From Candidatus Kapaibacterium sp. (lineage in GTDB: Bacteria; Bacteroidota; Ignavibacteria; Kapaibacteriales; HRBIN21), in contig CALKEU010000002.1 of NCBI GenBank assembly GCA_938084565.1, positions 1 through 39,500 of the forward strand: a DNA stretch of 39,500 bases. Reading direction: 5' to 3'. Shown one piece after another: positions 1-7,460 of this stretch. Below the pieces are notes generated by a model. It did not search any database. It worked only from the letters and a program-made list of their open reading frames with translations, and was not told the DNA's origin. Numbering within the stretch: position 1 is the first letter of the stretch; every line of letters starts with the position of its first letter. The translations under genes and the position numbers were made by a program.

Positions 1-35
1 CACCACCAGAGGCTGCGCATTCAATGACCCCAAAA
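1..35. repeat. Copy A of in-gene 384-bp-period repeat
   Basis: These 35 bases are identical to 385-419. The spacing is exactly 384 bases (128 codons), so the repeat is in frame. It encodes the GSLNAQPLVV segment of the adhesin. This is the edge of a second repeat unit that continues past the left end of the window. Confidence 0.85.
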
Positions 36-1665
36 CCTCTGTGCCCGTCAGCGTGTTGCCCGCCAATAACCATGCATAGTTCCCAATCAACCCCCCTGCC
101 CCGATCCGCCGTACCTGTGCCCCACCGTCTATGGTCACTATGTCATCCGTGGCTGCCCCCGCAGGCAAGTTCGCCGCCGTCACCGTCCCAGCATTGATCG
201 TCAGCGTGTTGCCTGCCCCTGTCCCCAACGTCGTATTGCCCCCAACACTCAAGTTGCCCCCAACGGTTGTGCTCCCGCTTACATTGACTGTCCCAGCGAC
301 GTCTAAAGTCGCTGTCGGTGTCGCCGTCCCTATGCCCACCTCCCCTGTCGCAGTCACCCGCAGCCGCTCCACTCCACTGGTTACCACCACCAGAGGCTGC
401 GCATTCAATGACCCCAAAATTTCTCCACCACTTAACGTGTTGCCTGAAAGCAACCAGGCTGTCGTACCGACGAGATTTGTGAGGGAGCGGATCTTGACGA
501 TACCGCTTGCATCCACAACGAGGGCGTCGGTCAAGGTATTATCCGTCTGCAATCCCTCGAGGCGCAGCGGATCGGAGGAGCTTTTGACATGGAGTCGATG
601 TGTCGGCACCGTCACTCCAATACCGACGTTTGCCGATGCCGTAGCACCGTTGACCCCAGCAATGGAACCGATGACGACGCTGTTATCTGCTCCCGCAAAT
701 GCAAATGCCCCTATAGCGGTTGCATTAATCAAATCACCGTTGACATTAGCACCGAAGCCGATCGCTGTGTTGTAGCTCCCGCTCGTTATGCTCGTCAGCG
801 AGCTGGCCCCGATTGCTGTATTCCCATCTCCGGTGATGTTCGCAGATAGAGCTGTTGCCCCGATAGCGGTGTTCTGCTGACCTGTTTCCGTCAATGCCCC
901 TGCTTGGTAGCCGATGAAGGTATTCTGGCGAGGGGCTGTGATATCGAGCGCAGTTCCTGCCCCTTCCCCGAGCGAGACTGACTGACCACTGTTGAGTACC
1001 TCAATCTGGCCTCCGGTTGTGATGCGGACCCGTTCGAGATTGTCTGTCCGAATCACGAGGGGCTGGCCATCTGTTGTGCCGAGGAAATTGTTCGTTGGAT
1101 CCGTCCCGGCATTACCTGTCAGCGACCAAAACGTCGTCGTGCACTCTTCGCACGTATTGACAACCAGCGGCATAGCTGGGACCCCTGATCCCAGTGTCGG
1201 CAGCCCCCGAGTAAACCCATTCGGATACGCCATGCGGCTGGTGGAGAGCTTATCAGCCTCGTGCACCATTTGGCCAATAGCCAGTGACGGGGCTTTCTGC
1301 TCGCTCAGCCCCGGGGTTGGGAATGGCTTGCGCCCGAGTGAGTGCCCATCGCACAGCACCTCCAGCCAATACTGCTTCCCCGAAGTCACACGCAGCGGCT
1401 GAGTTGCTCCCAACACAACCTGATAGGCTCCAGCACGAGTATGTACGAGCTGCACCTCGCGCCATATTGGTTCATCTGCCTCAGCAGCCTCATAGAGGCG
1501 GAACTCCATCGAATGCAGTCCATCGGTGACTGGCTGTCCTGGGACCAACTCAGCAACACCACTGTAGGCAAGCTGCTGCTCCTGAGCGACCTCAGTTGCC
1601 CACGTTACGAGAACAAGCGCGCACACTGCAACGAGGCTGGCAACACTCCGCATGAGCATCTCCAT
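1..1665 (-). CDS. Secreted YadA-head/tail-fibre-like adhesin, N-terminal part (cut at left edge)
   Basis: An open frame of 555 codons runs off the left edge without a stop, so the C-terminus is missing. Three in-frame ATGs lie at 1665, 1659 and 1653; I use the first, though no strong ribosome site decides. Residues 1-25 look like a signal peptide (short charged start, then a hydrophobic stretch ending near VAQ). A beta-rich region follows, then a module with TGNAGTDPTNNFLGTTDG and QPLVIRT. Next come YadA-head-like left-handed beta-roll repeats (several NTAIGA and TAIGF units) and segments of the type VGIGTATPTATLDV. Such proteins in Bacteroidota-related bacteria are surface fibres, often ending in an S74 chaperone domain, which would lie outside the window. 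Part of the sequence repeats with a 128-residue period. A role in adhesion or as a surface fibre is inferred from the fold only. Confidence 0.8.
   Translation of the reverse strand, partial: MEMLMRSVASLVAVCALVLVTWATEVAQEQQLAYSGVAELVPGQPVTDGLHSMEFRLYEAAEADEPIWREVQLVHTRAGAYQVVLGATQPLRVTSGKQYWLEVLCDGHSLGRKPFPTPGLSEQKAPSLAIGQMVHEADKLSTSRMAYPNGFTRGLPTLGSGVPAMPLVVNTCEECTTTFWSLTGNAGTDPTNNFLGTTDGQPLVIRTDNLERVRITTGGQIEVLNSGQSVSLGEGAGTALDITAPRQNTFIGYQAGALTETGQQNTAIGATALSANITGDGNTAIGASSLTSITSGSYNTAIGFGANVNGDLINATAIGAFAFAGADNSVVIGSIAGVNGATASANVGIGVTVPTHRLHVKSSSDPLRLEGLQTDNTLTDALVVDASGIVKIRSLTNLVGTTAWLLSGNTLSGGEILGSLNAQPLVVVTSGVERLRVTATGEVGIGTATPTATLDVAGTVNVSGSTTVGGNLSVGGNTTLGTGAGNTLTINAGTVTAANLPAGAATDDIVTIDGGAQVRRIGAGGLIGNYAWLLAGNTLTGTEVLGSLNAQPLVV
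385..419. repeat. Copy B of in-gene 384-bp-period repeat
   Basis: Identical over 35 bases to 1-35. The protein around both copies reads WLLxGNTLxGxEVLGSLNAQPLVV with small changes. This indicates duplication of a 128-residue module inside the adhesin gene. Confidence 0.85.
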
Positions 1666-1789
1666 ACAGAAGTGGGACTTCGCCACAGGAAAATAGGAAC
1701 TCCCTGTGCGTGCAAGCATGGGCCATAAAGGAAGAAACTCTTGCAGAACACATCCACACCGCCCTCTCCGCGCCATGCTTCCAAGCACG

Positions 1790-1818
1790 AATTTAGGAAC
1801 TTTCCATCTTCGTGGCAA
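1790..1818 (-). promoter_or_regulatory. Proximal sigma70-like promoter for the adhesin
   Basis: On the minus strand TTGCCA (1818-1813) is followed by a 17-base spacer and TAAATT (1795-1790), which reads on as TAAATTCG. Spacing is ideal and both boxes are near consensus. It lies about 125 bases before the adhesin start. Confidence 0.45.
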
Positions 1819-1896
1819 CACGCACACCGCACACACTCTCATAGCCCTGCACATTCCTTCTAATTGCCCACCCTTCCCTGCACCCTAGTGGCAGTG

Positions 1897-1927
1897 CAAA
1901 TTTACGTATCTGGGACAGTCTTGTCAA
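1897..1927 (-). promoter_or_regulatory. Distal consensus promoter for the adhesin
   Basis: On the minus strand a perfect TTGACA (1927-1922), a 17-base spacer and TAAATTTG (1904-1897) are seen. The -10 region also fits the Bacteroidota TAnnTTTG box. It is the best promoter match in the window. Transcription would begin near 1892 and read into the adhesin gene. Confidence 0.6.
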
Positions 1928-1997
1928 GCACGCTTTCTGTTTCCCCCTCTCCGTGGGCTTCCCTCTCCCGCTCGTGGGAATATGTCCGCCCTACAGC

Positions 1998-2738
1998 TCA
2001 TATACGCAGGTGCTTGAAGAGGCGCTCTGGCACTAAGCGCACACCTGCCATGAGCAGGCGCCACCACCAGGGCACGTAGAGGATATCAGGCCCTCCGCGT
2101 TCGAGAGCTCGGTAAATGCGCCGTGCAACCCGCTCCGGAGAAGCGAAGAGCGGATTCTTGGGCAGATGTGCCGTCATCGGGGTATCCACGTAGCCCGGCT
2201 TGATCGTTATGAGGCGTACCCCAAACGGTGTGAGATATCCACGCACCCCCGCTGCAAAGGCTGTCACCGCTGCCTTGGCTGCACCATAGACGGCCATTTG
2301 CATCCGCCCCCGCTCCCCCGCTACAGAGCTCAGGACACCGATGACTCCCTGCTGTTGCTGTTCCATGACAGGCACGAGCGCAGTTAGGAGCGCAATGATA
2401 CTGGTCGCATTGATGTGGAACTGCTCAAGCGTCTGCGTCAGATCATGCCAGAGTTGCTGCTGCTCGGGCAGATTCCCGTGGGCAATCAGCACAACATCGA
2501 ACTTTTGCAACCTCTCCCGAGCCTGTTCGACGAGTTCAATGGCCTCCGCCCAGCGCTGAGCATCCCATAGATGCGTGCCTACCACCGTTGCCCCGCGGGC
2601 CTGGTACTCAGTCACGACGGCTTGTAACTTCTCCGCCGTTCGGCCTACGAGGAAGAAGCGCGTGCCCGGTACAGCATACAGACGCCCAACCGCTTGTGCA
2701 ATGGCCGAAGTTGCCCCGATGATTAAGACGCGCCGCAT
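1998..2738 (-). CDS. dprE2: SDR oxidoreductase, DprE2-like (polyprenylphospho-2-keto-pentose reductase)
   Basis: A 246-residue short-chain dehydrogenase. It shows the nucleotide-binding turn GATSAIA (8-14), the AHG segment (86-88), catalytic serine in LSS (136-138) and the Y151-x3-K155 pair. In mycobacteria DprE2 uses NADH to reduce decaprenylphospho-2-keto-ribose to decaprenylphospho-arabinose. The C-terminal end with PWWW, then a hydrophobic helix, resembles that family and suggests membrane association. The start at 2738 gives MRRVLIIGA at the true N-terminus of the Rossmann fold; the upstream ATG at 2816 only adds non-family sequence inside the preceding gene. It overlaps the DprE1 gene by 16 bases. 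SDRs are broad, so the specific call rests on the adjacent DprE1 and UbiA genes. Confidence 0.82.
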   Translation of the reverse strand: MRRVLIIGATSAIAQAVGRLYAVPGTRFFLVGRTAEKLQAVVTEYQARGATVVGTHLWDAQRWAEAIELVEQARERLQKFDVVLIAHGNLPEQQQLWHDLTQTLEQFHINATSIIALLTALVPVMEQQQQGVIGVLSSVAGERGRMQMAVYGAAKAAVTAFAAGVRGYLTPFGVRLITIKPGYVDTPMTAHLPKNPLFASPERVARRIYRALERGGPDILYVPWWWRLLMAGVRLVPERLFKHLRI

Positions 2739-4066
2739 GAGAGCATCCCAGCTGTGACACGTCGCCAGAAACTGGAAGAGAAGGCAGGATCGCAATATGC
2801 ACAGAAGGCCCGCCACTGCGGGAAGGAGGCGGCAAACATCTCCGGAGGCATTCGGGCATCTTTGGCTGGGTAGAGTGCCCCCCCGGTTTGACGCACGAGC
2901 TCATCGAGCTCCTCCAGTAGATGCCACGTCCTCTTGCCTTCCAGTGCCAAATCCACCGCCAGCGTCGTCCCTGGTCGCGGAAAGGAGAGCATACCCGGGG
3001 AGGGGATTTCCCCGAAGCGCTTCAGCACACCCAAGAGGGCTGTCGCGCGTGCGGCAGCAACACGGCCAATCATCTCCTCGACGGCACTTTCTGCCTCGCG
3101 TGGTGGGAAAACGCATTGGTACTGTAAGAACCCGCGTCGGCCATAGAGCCGGTTCCAGTTCCTGAGGCCATCGAGCGGATAGAAGAAGCGCTCATAGGGC
3201 ATCAGCTTTGGCCCCGACCGCCAGCGCTGGAGGCGATAGTAGAGGGCATTCAGAGCGCGAGCACTCCAGGGATTGAGCATCCACGACGGGGCCTCCAGTG
3301 GTAGAGAGAGCCCCTGGGATTGGGAGGGTAGCCGCGCAGGTGCTTCCCCACGGCGGGCATGGTTCCCACGCCAGAAGATACCCCGCCCCAGCTGCCTCCC
3401 ACGCGCTGTGACATCCACCCAAGCAACCGTATACTCCCATGCCTCGTCCGACTCCTGGCTCAGGCGAAAGAAGTCCCGAACATGCTCGAAGGGGATGATT
3501 TCCACCCGCATCCAAGCTGTCTCCACCGGACGCAACTGCAGCTCCACCCACGTCAGCAGCCCCGTCAAACCTAAGCCACCAATGGTGGCGCGAAAGAGCT
3601 CCCCGTGCTGCGTCGGGGTACATACGAAGCGCTCCCCCGTCGAGCGCACCACCTCGAAAGCTCGCACGTGACACCCAAAACTGCCCGCCCGGTGGTGATT
3701 TTTCCCATGTACATCATTGGCCACTGCCCCCCCGAGGCTGACCCAGCGCGTCCCCGGCGTCACCGGCAGGAAGTAGCCATGCGGGACAATCAGAGACAAT
3801 ACCTGCGCCAGACTCACCCCCGCTTCACACCGGAGAATCCCCCGTTCGGGCTCAAAGGCCACCACGCGGTTGAGTCCCCGAGTATCGAGCAGAAGCCCCC
3901 CCTCATTGAGGCAGCTGTCACCGTAGCTGCGACCATAGCCTCGTGCAAGCACTGTCATCCCCTCCCGCAGTGGCGGCAGCCTCTCACTTGAGCCCCACAG
4001 CCGCCAGACGAGCGCCGGACGATGCCGCGGATAGCGTCCCCAGGACTCGTAAGCGTCTCGCCTCAT
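2723..4066 (-). CDS. dprE1: FAD-dependent oxidase, DprE1-like (polyprenylphospho-ribose 2'-epimerase oxidase subunit)
   Basis: A 447-residue vanillyl-alcohol-oxidase-type flavoprotein. The FAD loop ARGYGRSYGDS lies at 41-51. The signature VHGKNHHRAGSFG (119-131) contains His120, equivalent to the flavin-site His132 of the Mycobacterium tuberculosis enzyme. The segments FLQYQ (313-317) and YPAKDAR (399-405) also match; Lys402 corresponds to catalytic Lys418. The enzyme oxidises the 2' position of polyprenylphospho-ribose; DprE2 then reduces the ketone, giving the arabinose epimer. The start at 4066 forms an ATGA overlap with the HAD-UbiA stop; the longer frame to 4228 has no family sequence. 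At the position of mycobacterial Cys387, the covalent target of benzothiazinones, an alanine (Ala370) is found. Confidence 0.9.
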   Translation of the reverse strand: MRRDAYESWGRYPRHRPALVWRLWGSSERLPPLREGMTVLARGYGRSYGDSCLNEGGLLLDTRGLNRVVAFEPERGILRCEAGVSLAQVLSLIVPHGYFLPVTPGTRWVSLGGAVANDVHGKNHHRAGSFGCHVRAFEVVRSTGERFVCTPTQHGELFRATIGGLGLTGLLTWVELQLRPVETAWMRVEIIPFEHVRDFFRLSQESDEAWEYTVAWVDVTARGRQLGRGIFWRGNHARRGEAPARLPSQSQGLSLPLEAPSWMLNPWSARALNALYYRLQRWRSGPKLMPYERFFYPLDGLRNWNRLYGRRGFLQYQCVFPPREAESAVEEMIGRVAAARATALLGVLKRFGEIPSPGMLSFPRPGTTLAVDLALEGKRTWHLLEELDELVRQTGGALYPAKDARMPPEMFAASFPQWRAFCAYCDPAFSSSFWRRVTAGMLSCGAS

Positions 4067-5478
4067 AGACTTGCCAGCACCATCAACAGAGCAATCCCTC
4101 CAACCACAGCGTAGCTGACCGCATCGCGGAGCACAAATGTGACCGGATCCTCCATACAGCGCCGATGCGCCGACAGCCATAGATGGGCAATCCAGTATAC
4201 CCACAAGGGGACCGTCAACCACAACCACTGCGGCTGCCGGTAGAGTGCCTGCACAGCAGGGCTGTTGACGTAGAGGACGAAGACCAAGACCGCTACCAAC
4301 CCGCTCGCCGTCCCAAAGGTCCGTATCATAGGCTCGTCCTCAGCTGTGTATCCACGCCGAGCGTACGGCACCGCCTCCGGGAAGAGACGCAGCTCGGCGT
4401 AGCGTTTCGCAAACCCGAGGCTCAGGAAGAGGAAGATCGCAAAGGTGAGCAGCCATCCTGATAGGGCAATGCGAGTGGCCCACCCGCCAGCTAAGATACG
4501 AACCGTGTAGAGCCCAGCCAGTACGATGACATCCACAAGAGGCACTGTCTTGAGCCCAAGGGAGTAAAGCATGGAGGCAGCTCCATAGAGTGCGAGTGCT
4601 CCCAGGAATGGAAGCGGCAGTGCGATCCAGGCTATCCCAAAGGCAGCTCCAACCAGGGCAGGGGCAAGCCCCACCCCGACCCACAGCGGAAGTGCACCAC
4701 AGGCCAACGGACGCCTCCGCTTCCGAGGGTGCCGCCGATCGGCCTCCACGTCCACGAGGTCGTTCAGTACATAGAGCCCCGAGGCGACGCCACTCAAGGC
4801 TACAAAGGCCGCTGCAGCCGCCTGCCAGAGCTCCCACTCCCCGAGCCGATGGGCCAGCAGCAGTGGCACGGCAACGAGGGCATTCTTCACCCATTGATGG
4901 GGACGCAGTAACTGCAGGAGAGCCCCCCAGCGCCACCCCGAGGGGAAATCGCGCCCGTTGGGGAATCGCCGACGCACACGGCGGAGGAAGCGTGGGCTTC
5001 CGACCACATGCGCTGCTTGCGCTGCAGCCCACACGGGGAAATCAGCTCGGGAGTTCCCCACATACTCAAACGGCTCCCCTCCCAGAAGGCCCTGCACGGC
5101 GCGGAGCTTTTCTTTCCCGCGGAGATTGCGCTCAGCAGTGCTGGCCAGAACAGCGTCGAAGAGGTCCACTCGGCGAGCCAGTGCCTCAGCAAGAGGGGCT
5201 GGCGCCGCTGTGGCCAGAATCAGCCGGCGCCCACGTTGACGCTCCTCCCGGAGCCACTGCAGGAGCTCTTCCCGGTAGGGCAAGAGCTCTACCTCCAGCT
5301 CTGCCTCGGCCACCAGGCGGGCTTTGCCATACGCCCGCCCACGGATAAATGAAGCCACTAGCCACGGTAGCCGCCATGGGCGACGACGCAGCACAGCCAC
5401 AACCGCCTCCCAGAGCGTGTCGGTACGCAGCAGCGTACCATCTAAATCCACCACCAGCGGGACCAACTCCGATCTCAT
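4063..5478 (-). CDS. HAD phosphatase-UbiA prenyltransferase fusion (polyprenyl-phosphate phosphoribosyltransferase type)
   Basis: A 471-residue two-domain protein. Residues 1-180 are a HAD-superfamily hydrolase: DLDGT (11-15), the threonine of LATAA (90), lysine in GKEK (121-124) and the acidic motif GNSRADFPVW (141-150). Residues 185-471 are a UbiA membrane enzyme with about eight to nine helices, motif NDLVDVEAD (239-247) and motif YSLGLK (305-310) followed by D316. The UbiA part resembles mycobacterial Rv3806c, which joins phosphoribosyl-PP to decaprenyl phosphate. The HAD part probably removes the 5-phosphate of the product, work done in mycobacteria by a separate protein. That assignment is inference from fusion and from the neighbouring DprE1/DprE2. 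Start 5478 gives an ATGA overlap with the GH57 stop. Confidence 0.85.
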   Translation of the reverse strand: MRSELVPLVVDLDGTLLRTDTLWEAVVAVLRRRPWRLPWLVASFIRGRAYGKARLVAEAELEVELLPYREELLQWLREERQRGRRLILATAAPAPLAEALARRVDLFDAVLASTAERNLRGKEKLRAVQGLLGGEPFEYVGNSRADFPVWAAAQAAHVVGSPRFLRRVRRRFPNGRDFPSGWRWGALLQLLRPHQWVKNALVAVPLLLAHRLGEWELWQAAAAAFVALSGVASGLYVLNDLVDVEADRRHPRKRRRPLACGALPLWVGVGLAPALVGAAFGIAWIALPLPFLGALALYGAASMLYSLGLKTVPLVDVIVLAGLYTVRILAGGWATRIALSGWLLTFAIFLFLSLGFAKRYAELRLFPEAVPYARRGYTAEDEPMIRTFGTASGLVAVLVFVLYVNSPAVQALYRQPQWLWLTVPLWVYWIAHLWLSAHRRCMEDPVTFVLRDAVSYAVVGGIALLMVLASL

Positions 5479-7115
5479 AGCGGCTGTTGCCACCAACTGA
5501 GCTCGATATCGGGAAAGAGCGCATCCTGCTGTTCCAGAGCGTTGACGAAGGCTTCCTCCTCGGCCGTCAATGGACGCCCCCCGGCGAGCTCCTCGACGAG
5601 CGTGCAGAGGCGGTGAAAGTCCTCGCCATGGAAGAAAAAGCGCTGCTGGGCATAGTCGCGTGCAGAGCCTGTCACCACCAGGAAGCTCCAGTCCGAACCC
5701 TGGAGCACGAGGAGCTCCCGCAGGGCTTGTCGCAACAGGCGCTGTTGTTCAGGGGTCGGGCTTGGGTAACGGTGCAACAGCCCATCCAGCCGAGCCTCCG
5801 CCTGCGCCAGCTGTTGCCACATCCACCATACCTCTGGATGCCCCCAGGGCTCATGCCCAGCATCCCGCCCCCAAGAGCCTGACGGCAGACGCACCGAAGC
5901 CACCGGCTCCAAGCGCTGCCCACAGTCGGCCAGAGACCAGCACTCGAGGGGACTCTCCGCGAGGCCTTCAAAGACATGACGGAGAAACAGGGGCCCCTCG
6001 AACCACCAGTGCCCGAAAAGCTCCGTGTCAAAGGGAAGGCACACCACAGGGAAGCCCCCCCAGCGCTCCCGCTCCGCACGGAGGGTCTGGAGGAGAAGTC
6101 CGACAAAGTGCTCAGCGTGCTGAGCTGCTTTGCCCTGTGCCCATGCCGGAACATAGAGCAGCTTGTCCTGCAGAGCGAGTCGATTGTCCGTGACGCGCCA
6201 GTAGCGAAGCCACGAGCTGTAGTGCCGTTTGTGGAACTCCAGATAATCCCCATCGCCGGGATACCCCGTGCGGGCATCCCAGACAGCGGCTGCCGTGGCC
6301 TGGTGCCGGGCCAGAATTAGACACCCCCAGGCAGACTGAGCACTCGAGCGGCACCAGTACGGGCGTGTCAACGGTCGCTGAGCCTGCAGCTCCGGTCCCC
6401 ACGCCCGCTCCACAAGCGGCTGGTCAACAACAAACTGCCGAAGCCCAAGCCGTGCAAGCCATTCCTCCAGGCCGTGCGACCGCACCGCTGTTGGACCGTA
6501 CAGAGGCACAGCCGTTGTATCACCGGCAGGATAGTAGCCACATTCGGGCAGCCATACGCTCTGCGGTAAGTGCCCGAAGTGGCGGCGATACGTCTCCACG
6601 CCAACGCGCAGCTGAAAGACCACCGAGCGCTCGGTCGGCAGCAGGGGCAAATAGGCATGCGTGGCAGCCGAGGTTGCCACCTCGATGACCCCAAGCGACT
6701 GCAGCCGTGCAAAGACCGGTAGAAGTTCGCCACGGTACTCCTCCACAAATTCCTGCAGCCGCTCCGTATACCAGGACTGCCACAATTGTGCCAACCGAAT
6801 CCAGGGCTCACCGTAGCCGTGGCGCCGGAAGTGCTGTTCGTCATCACGAGCAGCCTCAATGCGTTCGCGGCAGTATCGCTGGAAGAGCATGCGAAAAGCT
6901 GGCTGAGCCAATTGTTCACAGAGGACAGGGGAGAACTCAACTGTGCAGCGCGGCGGTATGCCTCGCCGCACAAGCTCCCGCAGTAGCTGGAGCAGCGGGA
7001 GGTAACACTCCGCCACCGCCTCGCAGAGCCATTCGCTCCCGTGGGGGAAACGTCCGTGGTGCAGAACATAGGGCAGATGGGAGTGCAGCACGAGCACGAC
7101 AGCGCCCACGGCCAT
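5475..7115 (-). CDS. GH57 family alpha-glucan enzyme, probably 1,4-alpha-glucan branching enzyme
   Basis: A 546-residue glycoside hydrolase of family 57. Region 1 is HSHLPYV (11-17). Region 3, WLPECGY (188-194), contains the nucleophile Glu191. Region 4, PFDTELFGHWW (361-371), contains the acid/base Asp363. Length and motifs match the branching-enzyme subgroup with the DUF1957-type C-terminal helical domain, which makes alpha-1,6 branches in glycogen-like glucans in the cytoplasm. No signal peptide is present. The stop overlaps the next gene's start (ATGA), so it is translationally coupled to the HAD-UbiA gene. No glycogen synthase or phosphorylase is nearby. An amylase or 4-alpha-glucanotransferase role is less likely but not excluded. 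Confidence 0.88.
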   Translation of the reverse strand: MAVGAVVLVLHSHLPYVLHHGRFPHGSEWLCEAVAECYLPLLQLLRELVRRGIPPRCTVEFSPVLCEQLAQPAFRMLFQRYCRERIEAARDDEQHFRRHGYGEPWIRLAQLWQSWYTERLQEFVEEYRGELLPVFARLQSLGVIEVATSAATHAYLPLLPTERSVVFQLRVGVETYRRHFGHLPQSVWLPECGYYPAGDTTAVPLYGPTAVRSHGLEEWLARLGLRQFVVDQPLVERAWGPELQAQRPLTRPYWCRSSAQSAWGCLILARHQATAAAVWDARTGYPGDGDYLEFHKRHYSSWLRYWRVTDNRLALQDKLLYVPAWAQGKAAQHAEHFVGLLLQTLRAERERWGGFPVVCLPFDTELFGHWWFEGPLFLRHVFEGLAESPLECWSLADCGQRLEPVASVRLPSGSWGRDAGHEPWGHPEVWWMWQQLAQAEARLDGLLHRYPSPTPEQQRLLRQALRELLVLQGSDWSFLVVTGSARDYAQQRFFFHGEDFHRLCTLVEELAGGRPLTAEEEAFVNALEQQDALFPDIELSWWQQPL

Positions 7116-7129
7116 AGCCCCGTAGGAAT

Positions 7130-7450
7130 TCAGTGGATGCGGAATCCCAGCGACGCTGTCGGCTGCGCCTCAACCCGAATTTCCCCATACTGCTGCTCGT
7201 ACTTGCGGATGTTCTCTCCCAACGCTATCCAGAAGAGCTTCGCATGCTGTGGCGTCATGAGAATACGGGCATGCACCCGAGCTCGTGGGAGTCCTGGCAG
7301 AACGCGAGTGAAATCCAGCACAAACTCCGCCATCGAGTGCGAAATGATGACGAGGTTCGAGTAAATGCCCTGCGCCTCCTGCTCGCCGAGCTCGATATTG
7401 ATCTGGTGCTCCACGGTCGGCTGTTCAGGATGGGATTTCTCCGGACTCAT
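7130..7450 (-). CDS. DUF3467 family protein
   Basis: A 106-residue protein matching the DUF3467 pattern: an N-terminal segment EHQINIELGEQEAQGIYSN, then NLVIISHS, then FVLDF, then an RVHARILMTPQHAK segment and a C-terminal helix. The function of the family is unknown. The start at 7450 is chosen because family similarity begins there; the same frame stays open further upstream but that part lies inside the TPR gene and looks random. It is 10 bases after the TPR gene and 14 bases before GH57, so it is probably co-transcribed. Confidence 0.85.
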   Translation of the reverse strand: MSPEKSHPEQPTVEHQINIELGEQEAQGIYSNLVIISHSMAEFVLDFTRVLPGLPRARVHARILMTPQHAKLFWIALGENIRKYEQQYGEIRVEAQPTASLGFRIH

Positions 7451-7460
7451 GGGGAATTCC

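Larger units (their letters stand above)
1666..1997. other. Intergenic region and long leader of the adhesin gene
   Basis: The 332 bases between the adhesin start and the end of the DprE2-like gene contain no convincing gene. The short open frames here lack ribosome sites and family resemblance. The region holds two sigma70-like promoters facing the adhesin. If the distal one is used, the mRNA leader is about 225 bases. I saw no clear hairpin-plus-U terminator for the upstream operon. Confidence 0.6.

Noticed and set aside
131-775. Plus-strand open frame of 214 residues over the adhesin
   Set aside because: It is antisense to a clear adhesin frame, and its proline/valine-rich sequence mirrors the beta-roll codons.
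2739-2816. Longer N-terminus for the DprE2-like protein
   Set aside because: The extra 26 residues lie inside the dprE1 gene and precede the Rossmann strand that normally opens the family.
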